A stretch of 5,869 nucleotides of DNA from Lachnospiraceae bacterium (GTDB lineage Bacteria > Bacillota_A > Clostridia > Lachnospirales > Lachnospiraceae), in NCBI GenBank assembly GCA_017553665.1, contig JAFZKM010000236.1, forward strand, positions 1 to 5,869, written 5' to 3'. Under the pieces are notes generated by a model. The model saw only the letters and a program-made list of their open reading frames with translations, was not told where the DNA came from and did not search any database. Below, in pieces: positions 1 through 5,020 of this stretch (positions are counted from its first letter, which is position 1; each line of letters starts with the position of its first letter). The position numbers and the translations under genes were made by a program.

Positions 1-1281
1 GAGTACAACGGCTATAAGGTTTACTGGGAGGACGGCGCTCAGATCACGCCTCCTCATGACAATAATATAATCGCTAAGGTTAATTCGATCTCGGATTTCT
101 CGAAGTGCAAGACCATGAACATCGAGGACGCGAAGGCTAAGGGCCTGTACAATGTGATCGGTGAGGAGATCGACGCCCGCTATAATGAGGAGCTCATGAA
201 GCTCGTGCTTCGTCCCGATGTGATCAAGAAGGCAGCTGAGGACATTACGATCGTTTATACGCCTCTTCATGGCACGGGAAATCTGCCTGTAAGACGCGTG
301 CTTGCGTCTCTCGGATTCAAGAACGTTTATGTGGTTCCCGAGCAGGAGCTTCCTGACGGAAATTTCCCTACGGTCGGATATCCCAACCCCGAGGATCCCG
401 CAGTATTTAAGCTGGCTCTGGAGCTCGCGAAGAAGGTTGACGCCGACATTATCCTCGCTACCGACCCCGACGCAGACCGCCTCGGCGTATACGCGAAGGA
501 TACGAAGACCGGCGAATACATGGCATTTACGGGCAATATGAGCGGAACACTGCTCCTTGATTACCAGCTGCAGACCAGGAAAGAGCTTGGAAAGCTGCCC
601 GCGAACGGCGCTGTCGTAAAGACCATCGTTACCACGAATATGTGCGATGTTGTAGCGAAAAAATACGGCTGCGAGCTGATCGAGTGCCTGACAGGCTTCA
701 AGTACATCGGTGAGCAGATCAAGCTCTTCGAGCAGGGCAAGAAGGACCTTCAGTACATGTTCGGCTATGAGGAGAGTTACGGATGCCTGATCGGTACGCA
801 TGCGCGCGACAAGGACGCCTGCGTGGCTGTTATGGGCCTTTGCGAGGCTGCCGCTTACAATAAGCTTCAGGGCAAGTCTCTTTGGGACAGAATGCTCGAG
901 ATGTACGAGGAGTACGGATATTTCCGTGAGGGTGCCGTATCGATCACGATGAAGGGCGCTGACGGAGCGGAGAAGATCGCCGCGATACTTGACGGCCTTC
1001 GCGCGAAGCCTCTTACAGTGCTTGCCGGCATTAAGGTCATCAAGGCTTACGATTATAAGCTTCATACTGTTGTTGATTACGCGACGGGAGCGAAGGGCGA
1101 GACAGAGCTTCCTACCTCGAACGTACTTTATTACGAACTCGAGGACAATATGTGGTGCTGCGTAAGACCTTCCGGCACCGAGCCGAAGATCAAGTTCTAC
1201 TACGGAATCAAGGGCAAGAGCCTCGACGACGCGAACAGGCTGTATGACACTGTCGGCGCGGCGATCAAGGCACTCGCATGA
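1..1281 (+). CDS. pgcA: Phospho-sugar mutase (alpha-phosphoglucomutase / phosphomannomutase, PgcA-like), 5'-truncated by window
   Basis: Cytoplasmic enzyme of the alpha-D-phosphohexomutase family, which interconverts hexose 6-phosphate and hexose 1-phosphate and so feeds nucleotide-sugar, envelope and storage polysaccharide synthesis. The frame is open from base 1; 426 residues are visible and the family usually has about 560-580. The fragment begins EYNGYKVYWEDGAQ, which in this family directly follows the TASHNP phosphoserine loop, so the catalytic serine lies just outside the window. Visible motifs are TPLHGTG (residues 87-93 of the fragment), the metal-binding loop DPDADRLG (155-162), the sugar-binding loop GYEESYG (255-261) and the phosphate-binding loop RPSGTEPKIK (389-398). 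All key motifs are intact, so the gene looks functional. The stop TGA (1279-1281) lies just upstream of the next gene, suggesting one operon. An internal ATG at 115 is not the start, because conserved family sequence continues upstream of it. Specificity for glucose versus mannose cannot be read from this. Confidence 0.93.
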   Translation, partial: EYNGYKVYWEDGAQITPPHDNNIIAKVNSISDFSKCKTMNIEDAKAKGLYNVIGEEIDARYNEELMKLVLRPDVIKKAAEDITIVYTPLHGTGNLPVRRVLASLGFKNVYVVPEQELPDGNFPTVGYPNPEDPAVFKLALELAKKVDADIILATDPDADRLGVYAKDTKTGEYMAFTGNMSGTLLLDYQLQTRKELGKLPANGAVVKTIVTTNMCDVVAKKYGCELIECLTGFKYIGEQIKLFEQGKKDLQYMFGYEESYGCLIGTHARDKDACVAVMGLCEAAAYNKLQGKSLWDRMLEMYEEYGYFREGAVSITMKGADGAEKIAAILDGLRAKPLTVLAGIKVIKAYDYKLHTVVDYATGAKGETELPTSNVLYYELEDNMWCCVRPSGTEPKIKFYYGIKGKSLDDANRLYDTVGAAIKALA

Positions 1282-1292
1282 AAATGATAATT

Positions 1293-1298
1293 AGGGAG
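1293..1298 (+). promoter_or_regulatory. Ribosome binding site deciding the start of the beta-helix gene
   Basis: AGGGAG lies 9 bases before the ATG at 1308. An earlier in-frame ATG at 1278 overlaps the mutase stop as ATGA but would place this purine block inside the coding region. I therefore prefer 1308. Start 1278 with coupled re-initiation remains possible. Confidence 0.6.
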
Positions 1299-1307
1299 AA
1301 TACTGAA

Positions 1308-1979
1308 ATGGAAGAAATGAAGATCAGCAATCTGTACGATCTGTCCCAGACGATCGCAGCGGAGGTTTTTGAAGGAAAGACATATCCCTGGGAGGTTCTG
1401 GCGGATATCGGAGATTTCATAAAGAAGCTCGGACCTACACTCGATCCCAATGAATTCGAGCAGAAGGGCGAGGATATCTGGATCGCGAAGTCCGCGAAAG
1501 TTTGGCCTACGGTAAGCATCACGGGTCCCTGCATCATAGGGCGCGACGCTGAGGTTCGCCAGTGCGCGTTTATCCGCGGCAAGGCAATCGTCGGTGACGG
1601 AGCCGTTGTGGGCAATTCCACCGAGCTTAAGAACGTTATCCTGTTTAATAAGGTTCAGGTGCCTCATTACAACTATGTAGGAGACTCGATCCTGGGTTAC
1701 AAGGCCCATATGGGCGCAGGTGCCGTAACGAGCAACGTAAAGCAGGATAAGAAGAACGTAACCGTTTCGTTCAAGGGCAGAAAGGTCGAGACCGGTCTGC
1801 GCAAATTCGGAGCTATGCTCGGTGATAATGTTGAAGTAGGCTGCAATTCGGTTCTTAATCCCGGTACCGTAGTCGGAAGATGCAGCAATATCTATCCGCT
1901 GAGCTGTGTAAGAGGTTTCGTTCCCGAGAAGTCCGTATACAAAACAGGCGGTGTGATCGTGGATAAATATGCGGATTAA
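1308..1979 (+). CDS. Left-handed beta-helix acyltransferase-like protein (GlmU C-terminal-domain-like, often labelled UDP-GlcNAc pyrophosphorylase)
   Basis: Predicted cytoplasmic protein of 223 residues. An N-terminal helical segment (about 1-50, starting MEEMKISNLYDLSQT) is followed by imperfect hexapeptide repeats of the left-handed beta-helix type from about 55 to 205, such as IIGRDA, IVGDGA, MGAGAV, LGDNVEVG and VVGRCS. The segment PHYNYVGDS aligns by eye with the HLTYxGD segment of the GlmU acetyltransferase domain, placing His120 where the GlmU catalytic histidine sits. The downstream MGAGAVTSN resembles GlmU IGAGTITCN. The N-terminal Rossmann nucleotidyltransferase half of GlmU, with its GxGTRM loop, is absent, so a pyrophosphorylase label would be misleading. 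Acyl or acetyl transfer to a sugar phosphate is the better guess, but the substrate is unknown. The gene follows the mutase by 26 bases with no visible promoter or terminator between them, which suggests co-transcription and a shared hexose-1-phosphate pool. Confidence 0.85.
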   Translation: MEEMKISNLYDLSQTIAAEVFEGKTYPWEVLADIGDFIKKLGPTLDPNEFEQKGEDIWIAKSAKVWPTVSITGPCIIGRDAEVRQCAFIRGKAIVGDGAVVGNSTELKNVILFNKVQVPHYNYVGDSILGYKAHMGAGAVTSNVKQDKKNVTVSFKGRKVETGLRKFGAMLGDNVEVGCNSVLNPGTVVGRCSNIYPLSCVRGFVPEKSVYKTGGVIVDKYAD

Positions 1980-2038
1980 GCGATAAATATCCACTTCATT
2001 TTTCATACTTAATGGTGTATTTCGTTTTATTTGTTTAG

Positions 2039-2044
2039 TATAAA
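2039..2044 (+). promoter_or_regulatory. Candidate -10 element upstream of the secreted-protein gene
   Basis: TATAAA sits in an AT-rich stretch after the stop of the beta-helix gene. No good -35 box is found 16-18 bases upstream (the 17-base position reads TGTATT), so the call is tentative. If used, transcription would begin near 2050, about 10 bases before the inverted repeat at 2060-2094. Confidence 0.35.
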
Positions 2045-2059
2045 ATATTTTCCTGGATG

Positions 2060-2094
2060 TGTTACCGGAATGTCGTAATGATGTCCCGGTAACA
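2060..2094 (+). repeat. 9-bp perfect inverted repeat in the leader of the secreted-protein gene
   Basis: TGTTACCGG (2060-2068) and CCGGTAACA (2086-2094) are exact reverse complements separated by 17 bases. A terminal G-U pair (2059/2095) could extend the stem in RNA. No T-run follows, so it is not an intrinsic terminator. It lies between the candidate -10 and the ribosome binding site, so it could be a 5' mRNA hairpin affecting stability or translation, or a protein-binding site in DNA. The repeat is seen directly; its role is inference. Confidence 0.6.
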
Positions 2095-2110
2095 TTCATT
2101 AAAGAATATA

Positions 2111-2119
2111 GGATGGAGG
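2111..2119 (+). promoter_or_regulatory. Strong ribosome binding site of the secreted-protein gene
   Basis: GGATGGAGG ends 8 bases before the ATG at 2128. It fixes that start, which also places a perfect signal peptide at the N-terminus. In-frame upstream starts at 2059 and 2113 lack such a site or fall inside it. Confidence 0.8.
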
Positions 2120-2127
2120 TTTTTGGA

Positions 2128-3702
2128 ATGAGAAGAGTTAGATTTTTTGCTATGCTTCTTGTGCTTATCATGGTACTTTCGACTCCCATCGCGGTTTTTG
2201 CGGATGAGAATGACAATTACTCGAACGGCCAGAGCAGCAATGATCAGACTGTTGACAATGAAGCAGAGGACGCAGGTTCGATAGGAGAGGGCTATTCAGA
2301 GGACCCTGATCCTTATTATCAGGAAGAAAACGGTTTTTATTACGGTTATACCGAGGATCAGCTCGAGCAGATCGAGAACCAGTTCTTTAATTACTGGAAT
2401 CAGGTAAGCGTGGATTATGACCAGAGCAGCTACGCGTATTACGAGGTAAATACGGAGCTTGTTTCGTCGAATGACGCGCCCGTAGACAGGCAAGACAGAC
2501 CTTCGAGCAATGATAATGTGCTCAGAGTTGAGTATGAGGTTGTAAGCCCCGATTATGTAACGGCTACACCTACTCCCTACTATGAGGAGCCTCCGAGAGG
2601 TCATGCGAATCCCGACATTGATCCGGTTGAACTGCCCAGAGGACCGATGAATCCCGATTGGGAGCCCACACCGATCCCGCTCAATACAGTTGAGCCCATT
2701 CCGGAGCCTCCCGTTCAGCAGGTATTTTTCCAGCCTGAATATGAGCCCGTTTATACCGCTCCCGTACAGGTTGAGGAAACAAAAGTCGTATATGATATCG
2801 GCCTCGAAGTCGGCAGATATGCTTTCATCGAGCCCGAGAAGATGTCTTACACGACAAGCACATCGAACAAGAAGATAATCAATAAGCCCGAGCGCAATGA
2901 CAGATGGGGATTCAATACAAACGAGTTCTACGCGCAGGCAAACAACCCCGGCGACGCTACGCTGACATTTACAAATACAACAAATAACCATACTGAAATC
3001 TGGAATGTTCATGTATACAGCAGACCTCTTGATTTCGAGAGGAACATGTATGTAGTTGAGACTCCCAAGGACAGAGACGGCTACATCACTCTGTACTTGA
3101 AGAATTTCGAGTATAAGCAGGAATGGTACTACGATTTCGTATATACTTCTTCGAATAAGAAGGTTGCTTATCTTGCGGGCGGCGACAGCAAGATGACCTA
3201 CGCAAGATTCTGCATCCCGAAGGGAACCGTTGGATCGACCGTTATCACTGTTAAGGATAAATACGGCAACAGCGAGCAGGCAGTAATCCTCGTTCAGGGA
3301 CCTAAGGCAGACGGACCCGCTAAGAGCGATGACTCGGGCAAGAAGGACGATACTTCGAAGACCGATTTCTCATCACTTACCGCAAAGCAGCAGAAGAAAG
3401 CTGTTCAGGCCGTAGAAGTAGATCTTGAGATTGCGTCGAACAAGACCGGCAAGATCACTCTTGAGTGGACTAACTCGGCAGACTTCAAGCTGGACGGATA
3501 TCAGGTTTATGTATCCGGTGACAAGGGCAAGACCTTTAAGAAGAAAAAGACCATTAAGAAGGCTTCAACCGTTAAATACAAGTATACAAAGGGCAAGGAC
3601 GGCAAGACCTATTACTTCAAAGTCAGAGGCTACAAGAAGGTTAACGGCAAGACCGTTTACACCGAGTGGTCGAACGTGATGAAGGGAAAGTTCTCTAAGT
3701 AA
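2128..3702 (+). CDS. Secreted multidomain protein: signal peptide, Tyr/Pro/acidic-rich region, two bacterial Ig-like domains, C-terminal fibronectin type III-like domain
   Basis: Predicted exported protein of 524 residues with no assignable enzymatic function. Residues 1-25 form a Sec signal peptide (MRRVRFF, hydrophobic core, AVFA then D26). Residues 26 to about 215 are acidic, rich in Tyr, Pro, Asn and Ser, with three SSND tetrapeptides (36, 113, 126) and a duplicated PRGxxNPDxxP motif (156-180), and look largely disordered. Two Ig-like (BIG2-like) modules follow at about 220-299 and 300-391, each containing a SNKK strand (246-249 and 342-345) typical of TSSNKKVA in that family. A Ser/Asp/Lys linker (392-426) leads to a Lys-rich fibronectin III-like domain (about 427-524) with LEWTNS, LDGYQVYVS, YYFKVRGYK and YTEWSN. 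No LPxTG sorting signal, C-terminal transmembrane helix or catalytic motif is visible. An extracellular binding or wall-associated role is likely (inference). It appears monocistronic, ending at a strong terminator. Confidence 0.88.
   Translation: MRRVRFFAMLLVLIMVLSTPIAVFADENDNYSNGQSSNDQTVDNEAEDAGSIGEGYSEDPDPYYQEENGFYYGYTEDQLEQIENQFFNYWNQVSVDYDQSSYAYYEVNTELVSSNDAPVDRQDRPSSNDNVLRVEYEVVSPDYVTATPTPYYEEPPRGHANPDIDPVELPRGPMNPDWEPTPIPLNTVEPIPEPPVQQVFFQPEYEPVYTAPVQVEETKVVYDIGLEVGRYAFIEPEKMSYTTSTSNKKIINKPERNDRWGFNTNEFYAQANNPGDATLTFTNTTNNHTEIWNVHVYSRPLDFERNMYVVETPKDRDGYITLYLKNFEYKQEWYYDFVYTSSNKKVAYLAGGDSKMTYARFCIPKGTVGSTVITVKDKYGNSEQAVILVQGPKADGPAKSDDSGKKDDTSKTDFSSLTAKQQKKAVQAVEVDLEIASNKTGKITLEWTNSADFKLDGYQVYVSGDKGKTFKKKKTIKKASTVKYKYTKGKDGKTYYFKVRGYKKVNGKTVYTEWSNVMKGKFSK
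2593..2667 (+). repeat. Two-copy peptide repeat PRGxxNPDxxP in the secreted protein
   Basis: Residues 156-166 (PRGHANPDIDP) and 170-180 (PRGPMNPDWEP) form a tandem repeat with a 14-residue period (42 bp). The DNA copies differ at many positions, so the duplication is old or held by protein-level selection. It lies in the Pro-rich linker before the Ig-like modules. Confidence 0.75.
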
Positions 3703-3712
3703 AACATATGAC

Positions 3713-3745
3713 AAAAACCCCGGAGCTTAAAGCTTCGGGGTTTTT
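3713..3745. terminator. Bidirectional intrinsic terminator between convergent genes
   Basis: The run AAAAACCCCGGAGCTT (3713-3728) pairs with AAGCTTCGGGGTTTTT (3730-3745) with one G-U wobble. The innermost pairs open to a TTAAA loop. A T5 tract on the 3' side serves the secreted-protein gene (stop 10 bases upstream), and the A5 tract gives the equivalent on the minus strand for the LacI-type gene (stop 31 bases away). Confidence 0.93.
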
Positions 3746-3776
3746 GCATGTAGTATTATATGAGGATGAGAAAAAA

Positions 3777-4799
3777 TCAAGTACTCGAACGTCTGAGAAC
3801 TTCGGCGCTCAGCGTAACAACCTTCGCGGGTGTGTCATCGCCTTCAATGCGGTCGAAGAGTGTGCGGGCTGCTACGCGGCCCATGTCGTGGATCGGAAGG
3901 GCGATAGTGGACAGCGGAGGATTCGAATACTTCGAGATTTCGATGTTCGAAAGACCGATGACCGCTACCTGCTCGGGAACCTTCACTCCGAGATCGAAGA
4001 GGGTTCTTAAGACTCCGATAGCCATAAGGTCGGACGCTACGAAATAAGCGTCGGGAAGGACCTTCTTCTCGTATGCCTGGCGGATAACGCTTTCGCAGTG
4101 TTCCTCGTCCCAGTTGCTGGCGAGAACCCACTCGGGATTATACTCGAGATTAAAGCAGTGAAGAGCGGAATAGTAGCCGTTGTAACGGCGGCTGGTCTTC
4201 ATGTTTTCGGCGAAACCGCCGATGAAGCCGATCCTCTTATATCCGCGGTCCATAAGGTGCTGTATCGCCATGAAAGCGGCGCCGTAATGGTCGTACGCGA
4301 TATTGTCAATGTCTGTATGATCCGTATCTATGCCTACAATGTAAGGCGTCTGATTCTTAAGATAGGAGAATGTCGATTCCTCAAGCGTGTTCATGATGAT
4401 CACGCCGCTGACAGGATTCTGGAAGGTAGAGTAGAGCACCTTCGGATTCTCAAGCTCCTGATTCGTTCTTATAAAAGAGATCTCATAACCCTTCTTCATA
4501 ACGGCCTCTTCGAAGCCCGAAAGAATGGAAAGATAATAAGGATCGTTATACTTACCGCCCTGAACGTTCAGAATGCAGCCGAACTTATGTGTATTCTGCG
4601 TAACGATCTCAGGTCTGTGAATGTAACGCATCTGATCCTGCGATGAGGTGGGTGCCTTATAGCCGAGCTCGGCCACAGCCTTCCAGACGCGTTCGATCGT
4701 CTCTTCTGTCATCTTATATTTTGTATCGTGGTTCAATACGCGCGATACGGTAGCGGCCGAAACATTAGCCAGTGCCGCAACATCTCTGATTGTGCTCAT
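3777..4799 (-). CDS. LacI-family transcriptional regulator
   Basis: DNA-binding repressor or activator of 340 residues, normal length for the family. Residues 1-50 hold the LacI helix-turn-helix headpiece (IRDVAALANVSAATVSRVLN at 4-23, then the third helix to AELGY). Residues about 72-340 form the periplasmic-binding-protein-like effector domain, with YIVGIDTDHTDIDNI near 153, RGYKRIGFIGG near 185, VASDLMAIGVL near 254 and the closing VAVIGLSNIEISKYSNPPLSTI. The effector is probably a sugar, but its identity cannot be read. The segment DPYYLSI (86-92) and the region after the headpiece recall EbgR/GalR-type regulators of clostridia (inference from memory of the family). The usual hinge-helix pattern N-x-x-A-R-x-L is not visible at residues 50-62. 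The gene diverges from the acyltransferase gene across a 221-bp region with operator-like repeats, so it probably controls that gene and itself. It is convergent with the secreted-protein gene. Confidence 0.95.
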   Translation of the reverse strand: MSTIRDVAALANVSAATVSRVLNHDTKYKMTEETIERVWKAVAELGYKAPTSSQDQMRYIHRPEIVTQNTHKFGCILNVQGGKYNDPYYLSILSGFEEAVMKKGYEISFIRTNQELENPKVLYSTFQNPVSGVIIMNTLEESTFSYLKNQTPYIVGIDTDHTDIDNIAYDHYGAAFMAIQHLMDRGYKRIGFIGGFAENMKTSRRYNGYYSALHCFNLEYNPEWVLASNWDEEHCESVIRQAYEKKVLPDAYFVASDLMAIGVLRTLFDLGVKVPEQVAVIGLSNIEISKYSNPPLSTIALPIHDMGRVAARTLFDRIEGDDTPAKVVTLSAEVLRRSST

Positions 4800-4804
4800 G
4801 GTAA

Positions 4805-4810
4805 TCCTTT
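4805..4810 (-). promoter_or_regulatory. Ribosome binding site of the LacI-family gene
   Basis: On the minus strand AAAGGA stands 5 bases before the ATG at 4799, supporting this start; the headpiece beginning MSTIRDVAALANVS is also the normal N-terminus for the family. Confidence 0.75.
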
Positions 4811-4842
4811 CCGGACATGTATTCTAGCTTGCGCTGTATATT

Positions 4843-4871
4843 ATTTTAACGATTCGTTTTGCGTATGTCAA
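4843..4871 (-). promoter_or_regulatory. Promoter of the LacI-family gene (sigma-A type)
   Basis: On the minus strand a consensus -35 TTGACA (4866-4871) is separated by exactly 17 bases from a -10 TAAAAT (4843-4848). Predicted transcription start is near 4836, giving a leader of about 37 bases. A palindrome fills part of the spacer and a second inverted repeat covers the -35, consistent with autoregulation. Confidence 0.8.
4848..4858. promoter_or_regulatory. Candidate operator: 11-bp palindrome in the promoter spacer
   Basis: AACGA-T-TCGTT is a perfect odd palindrome directly abutting the -10 of the LacI-family promoter. Its position, between -10 and -35, is where a bound repressor would block polymerase. 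LacI-family operators are usually palindromes of about 14-18 bp, so this is short, and binding is inferred. Confidence 0.45.
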
Positions 4872-4892
4872 CGAAACAACGTTAATTTCGTT
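4870..4892. promoter_or_regulatory. Candidate operator: AACGAAA-N9-TTTCGTT inverted repeat
   Basis: AACGAAA (4870-4876) and TTTCGTT (4886-4892) are exact reverse complements. The spacer contains AACGTT (4878-4883), a palindrome with the central CG step typical of LacI-family operators. It overlaps the -35 of the regulator promoter. The half-site resembles the arms of the palindrome at 4848-4858, which share AACGA/TCGTT. Role inferred. Confidence 0.45.
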
Positions 4893-4940
4893 ACGTGATA
4901 TTTCACAAAAATCGACGTAAGAAAATAGTAAAAATGACTA

Positions 4941-4969
4941 TTGCACACAAAAGAAAGTAATGTTATATT
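4941..4969 (+). promoter_or_regulatory. Promoter of the acyltransferase gene (sigma-A type, extended -10)
   Basis: TTGCAC (4941-4946) and TATATT (4964-4969) are spaced by exactly 17 bases, and TGT immediately precedes the -10, giving an extended TGnTATATT. The predicted start lies near 4976, with a leader of about 45 bases that carries CGAAACAA repeats and a 10-bp palindrome. Confidence 0.75.
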
Positions 4970-4984
4970 GTATAACGTAACAAG

Positions 4985-5004
4985 CGAAACAAAACACGAA
5001 ACAA
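4985..5004 (+). repeat. Direct repeat CGAAACAA (two copies, 12-bp period) in the acyltransferase leader
   Basis: CGAAACAA occurs at 4985-4992 and 4997-5004, and a third copy lies at 4872-4879 inside the inverted repeat over the regulator's -35. The shared word in both promoters suggests recognition sites for one regulator, plausibly the divergent LacI-family protein. AT-rich bias could produce some of this by chance. Confidence 0.5.
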
Positions 5005-5010
5005 GCTTGT
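5001..5010. promoter_or_regulatory. Candidate operator: perfect 10-bp palindrome ACAAGCTTGT
   Basis: A gapless self-complementary 10-mer immediately before the ribosome binding site and downstream of the predicted transcription start. With no loop it is a poor RNA hairpin, which favours a dimeric DNA-binding site acting as a roadblock, but the role is not shown. Confidence 0.4.
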
Positions 5011-5016
5011 GGGGAG
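5011..5016 (+). promoter_or_regulatory. Ribosome binding site of the acyltransferase gene
   Basis: GGGGAG, followed by AGAA and the ATG at 5021, is a good purine-rich site that supports this start. Confidence 0.7.
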
Positions 5017-5020
5017 AGAA

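Noticed and set aside
1278..1307. ATG at 1278 overlapping the mutase stop as the start of the beta-helix gene
   Set aside because: The ribosome binding site at 1293-1298 is positioned for ATG 1308; the extra ten residues carry no conserved sequence I recognise. It is not excluded outright.
1959..1994. GTGGATA...TATCCAC inverted repeat at the end of the beta-helix gene, followed by a T-rich stretch, as a terminator
   Set aside because: The stem is only 7 bp and AT-rich, with a 22-base loop, and the T-run is interrupted; it is too weak to call.
2059..2127. Upstream in-frame extension of the secreted protein
   Set aside because: It would start inside the inverted repeat without a ribosome binding site and would bury the signal peptide behind 23 hydrophilic residues.
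1200..2216. Long minus-strand open frame (338 codons) opposite the beta-helix gene
   Set aside because: It covers a well-conserved plus-strand gene, has no recognisable protein motif, and ends inside the mutase; it follows from plus-strand codon use.
2296..3012. Minus-strand open frame (238 codons) opposite the secreted-protein gene
   Set aside because: Translation shows no domain logic and the plus-strand reading has a signal peptide, ribosome binding site and recognisable domains.
4098..4646. Plus-strand open frame opposite the LacI-family gene
   Set aside because: It is a shadow of a clear LacI-family coding region and lacks its own start signals.
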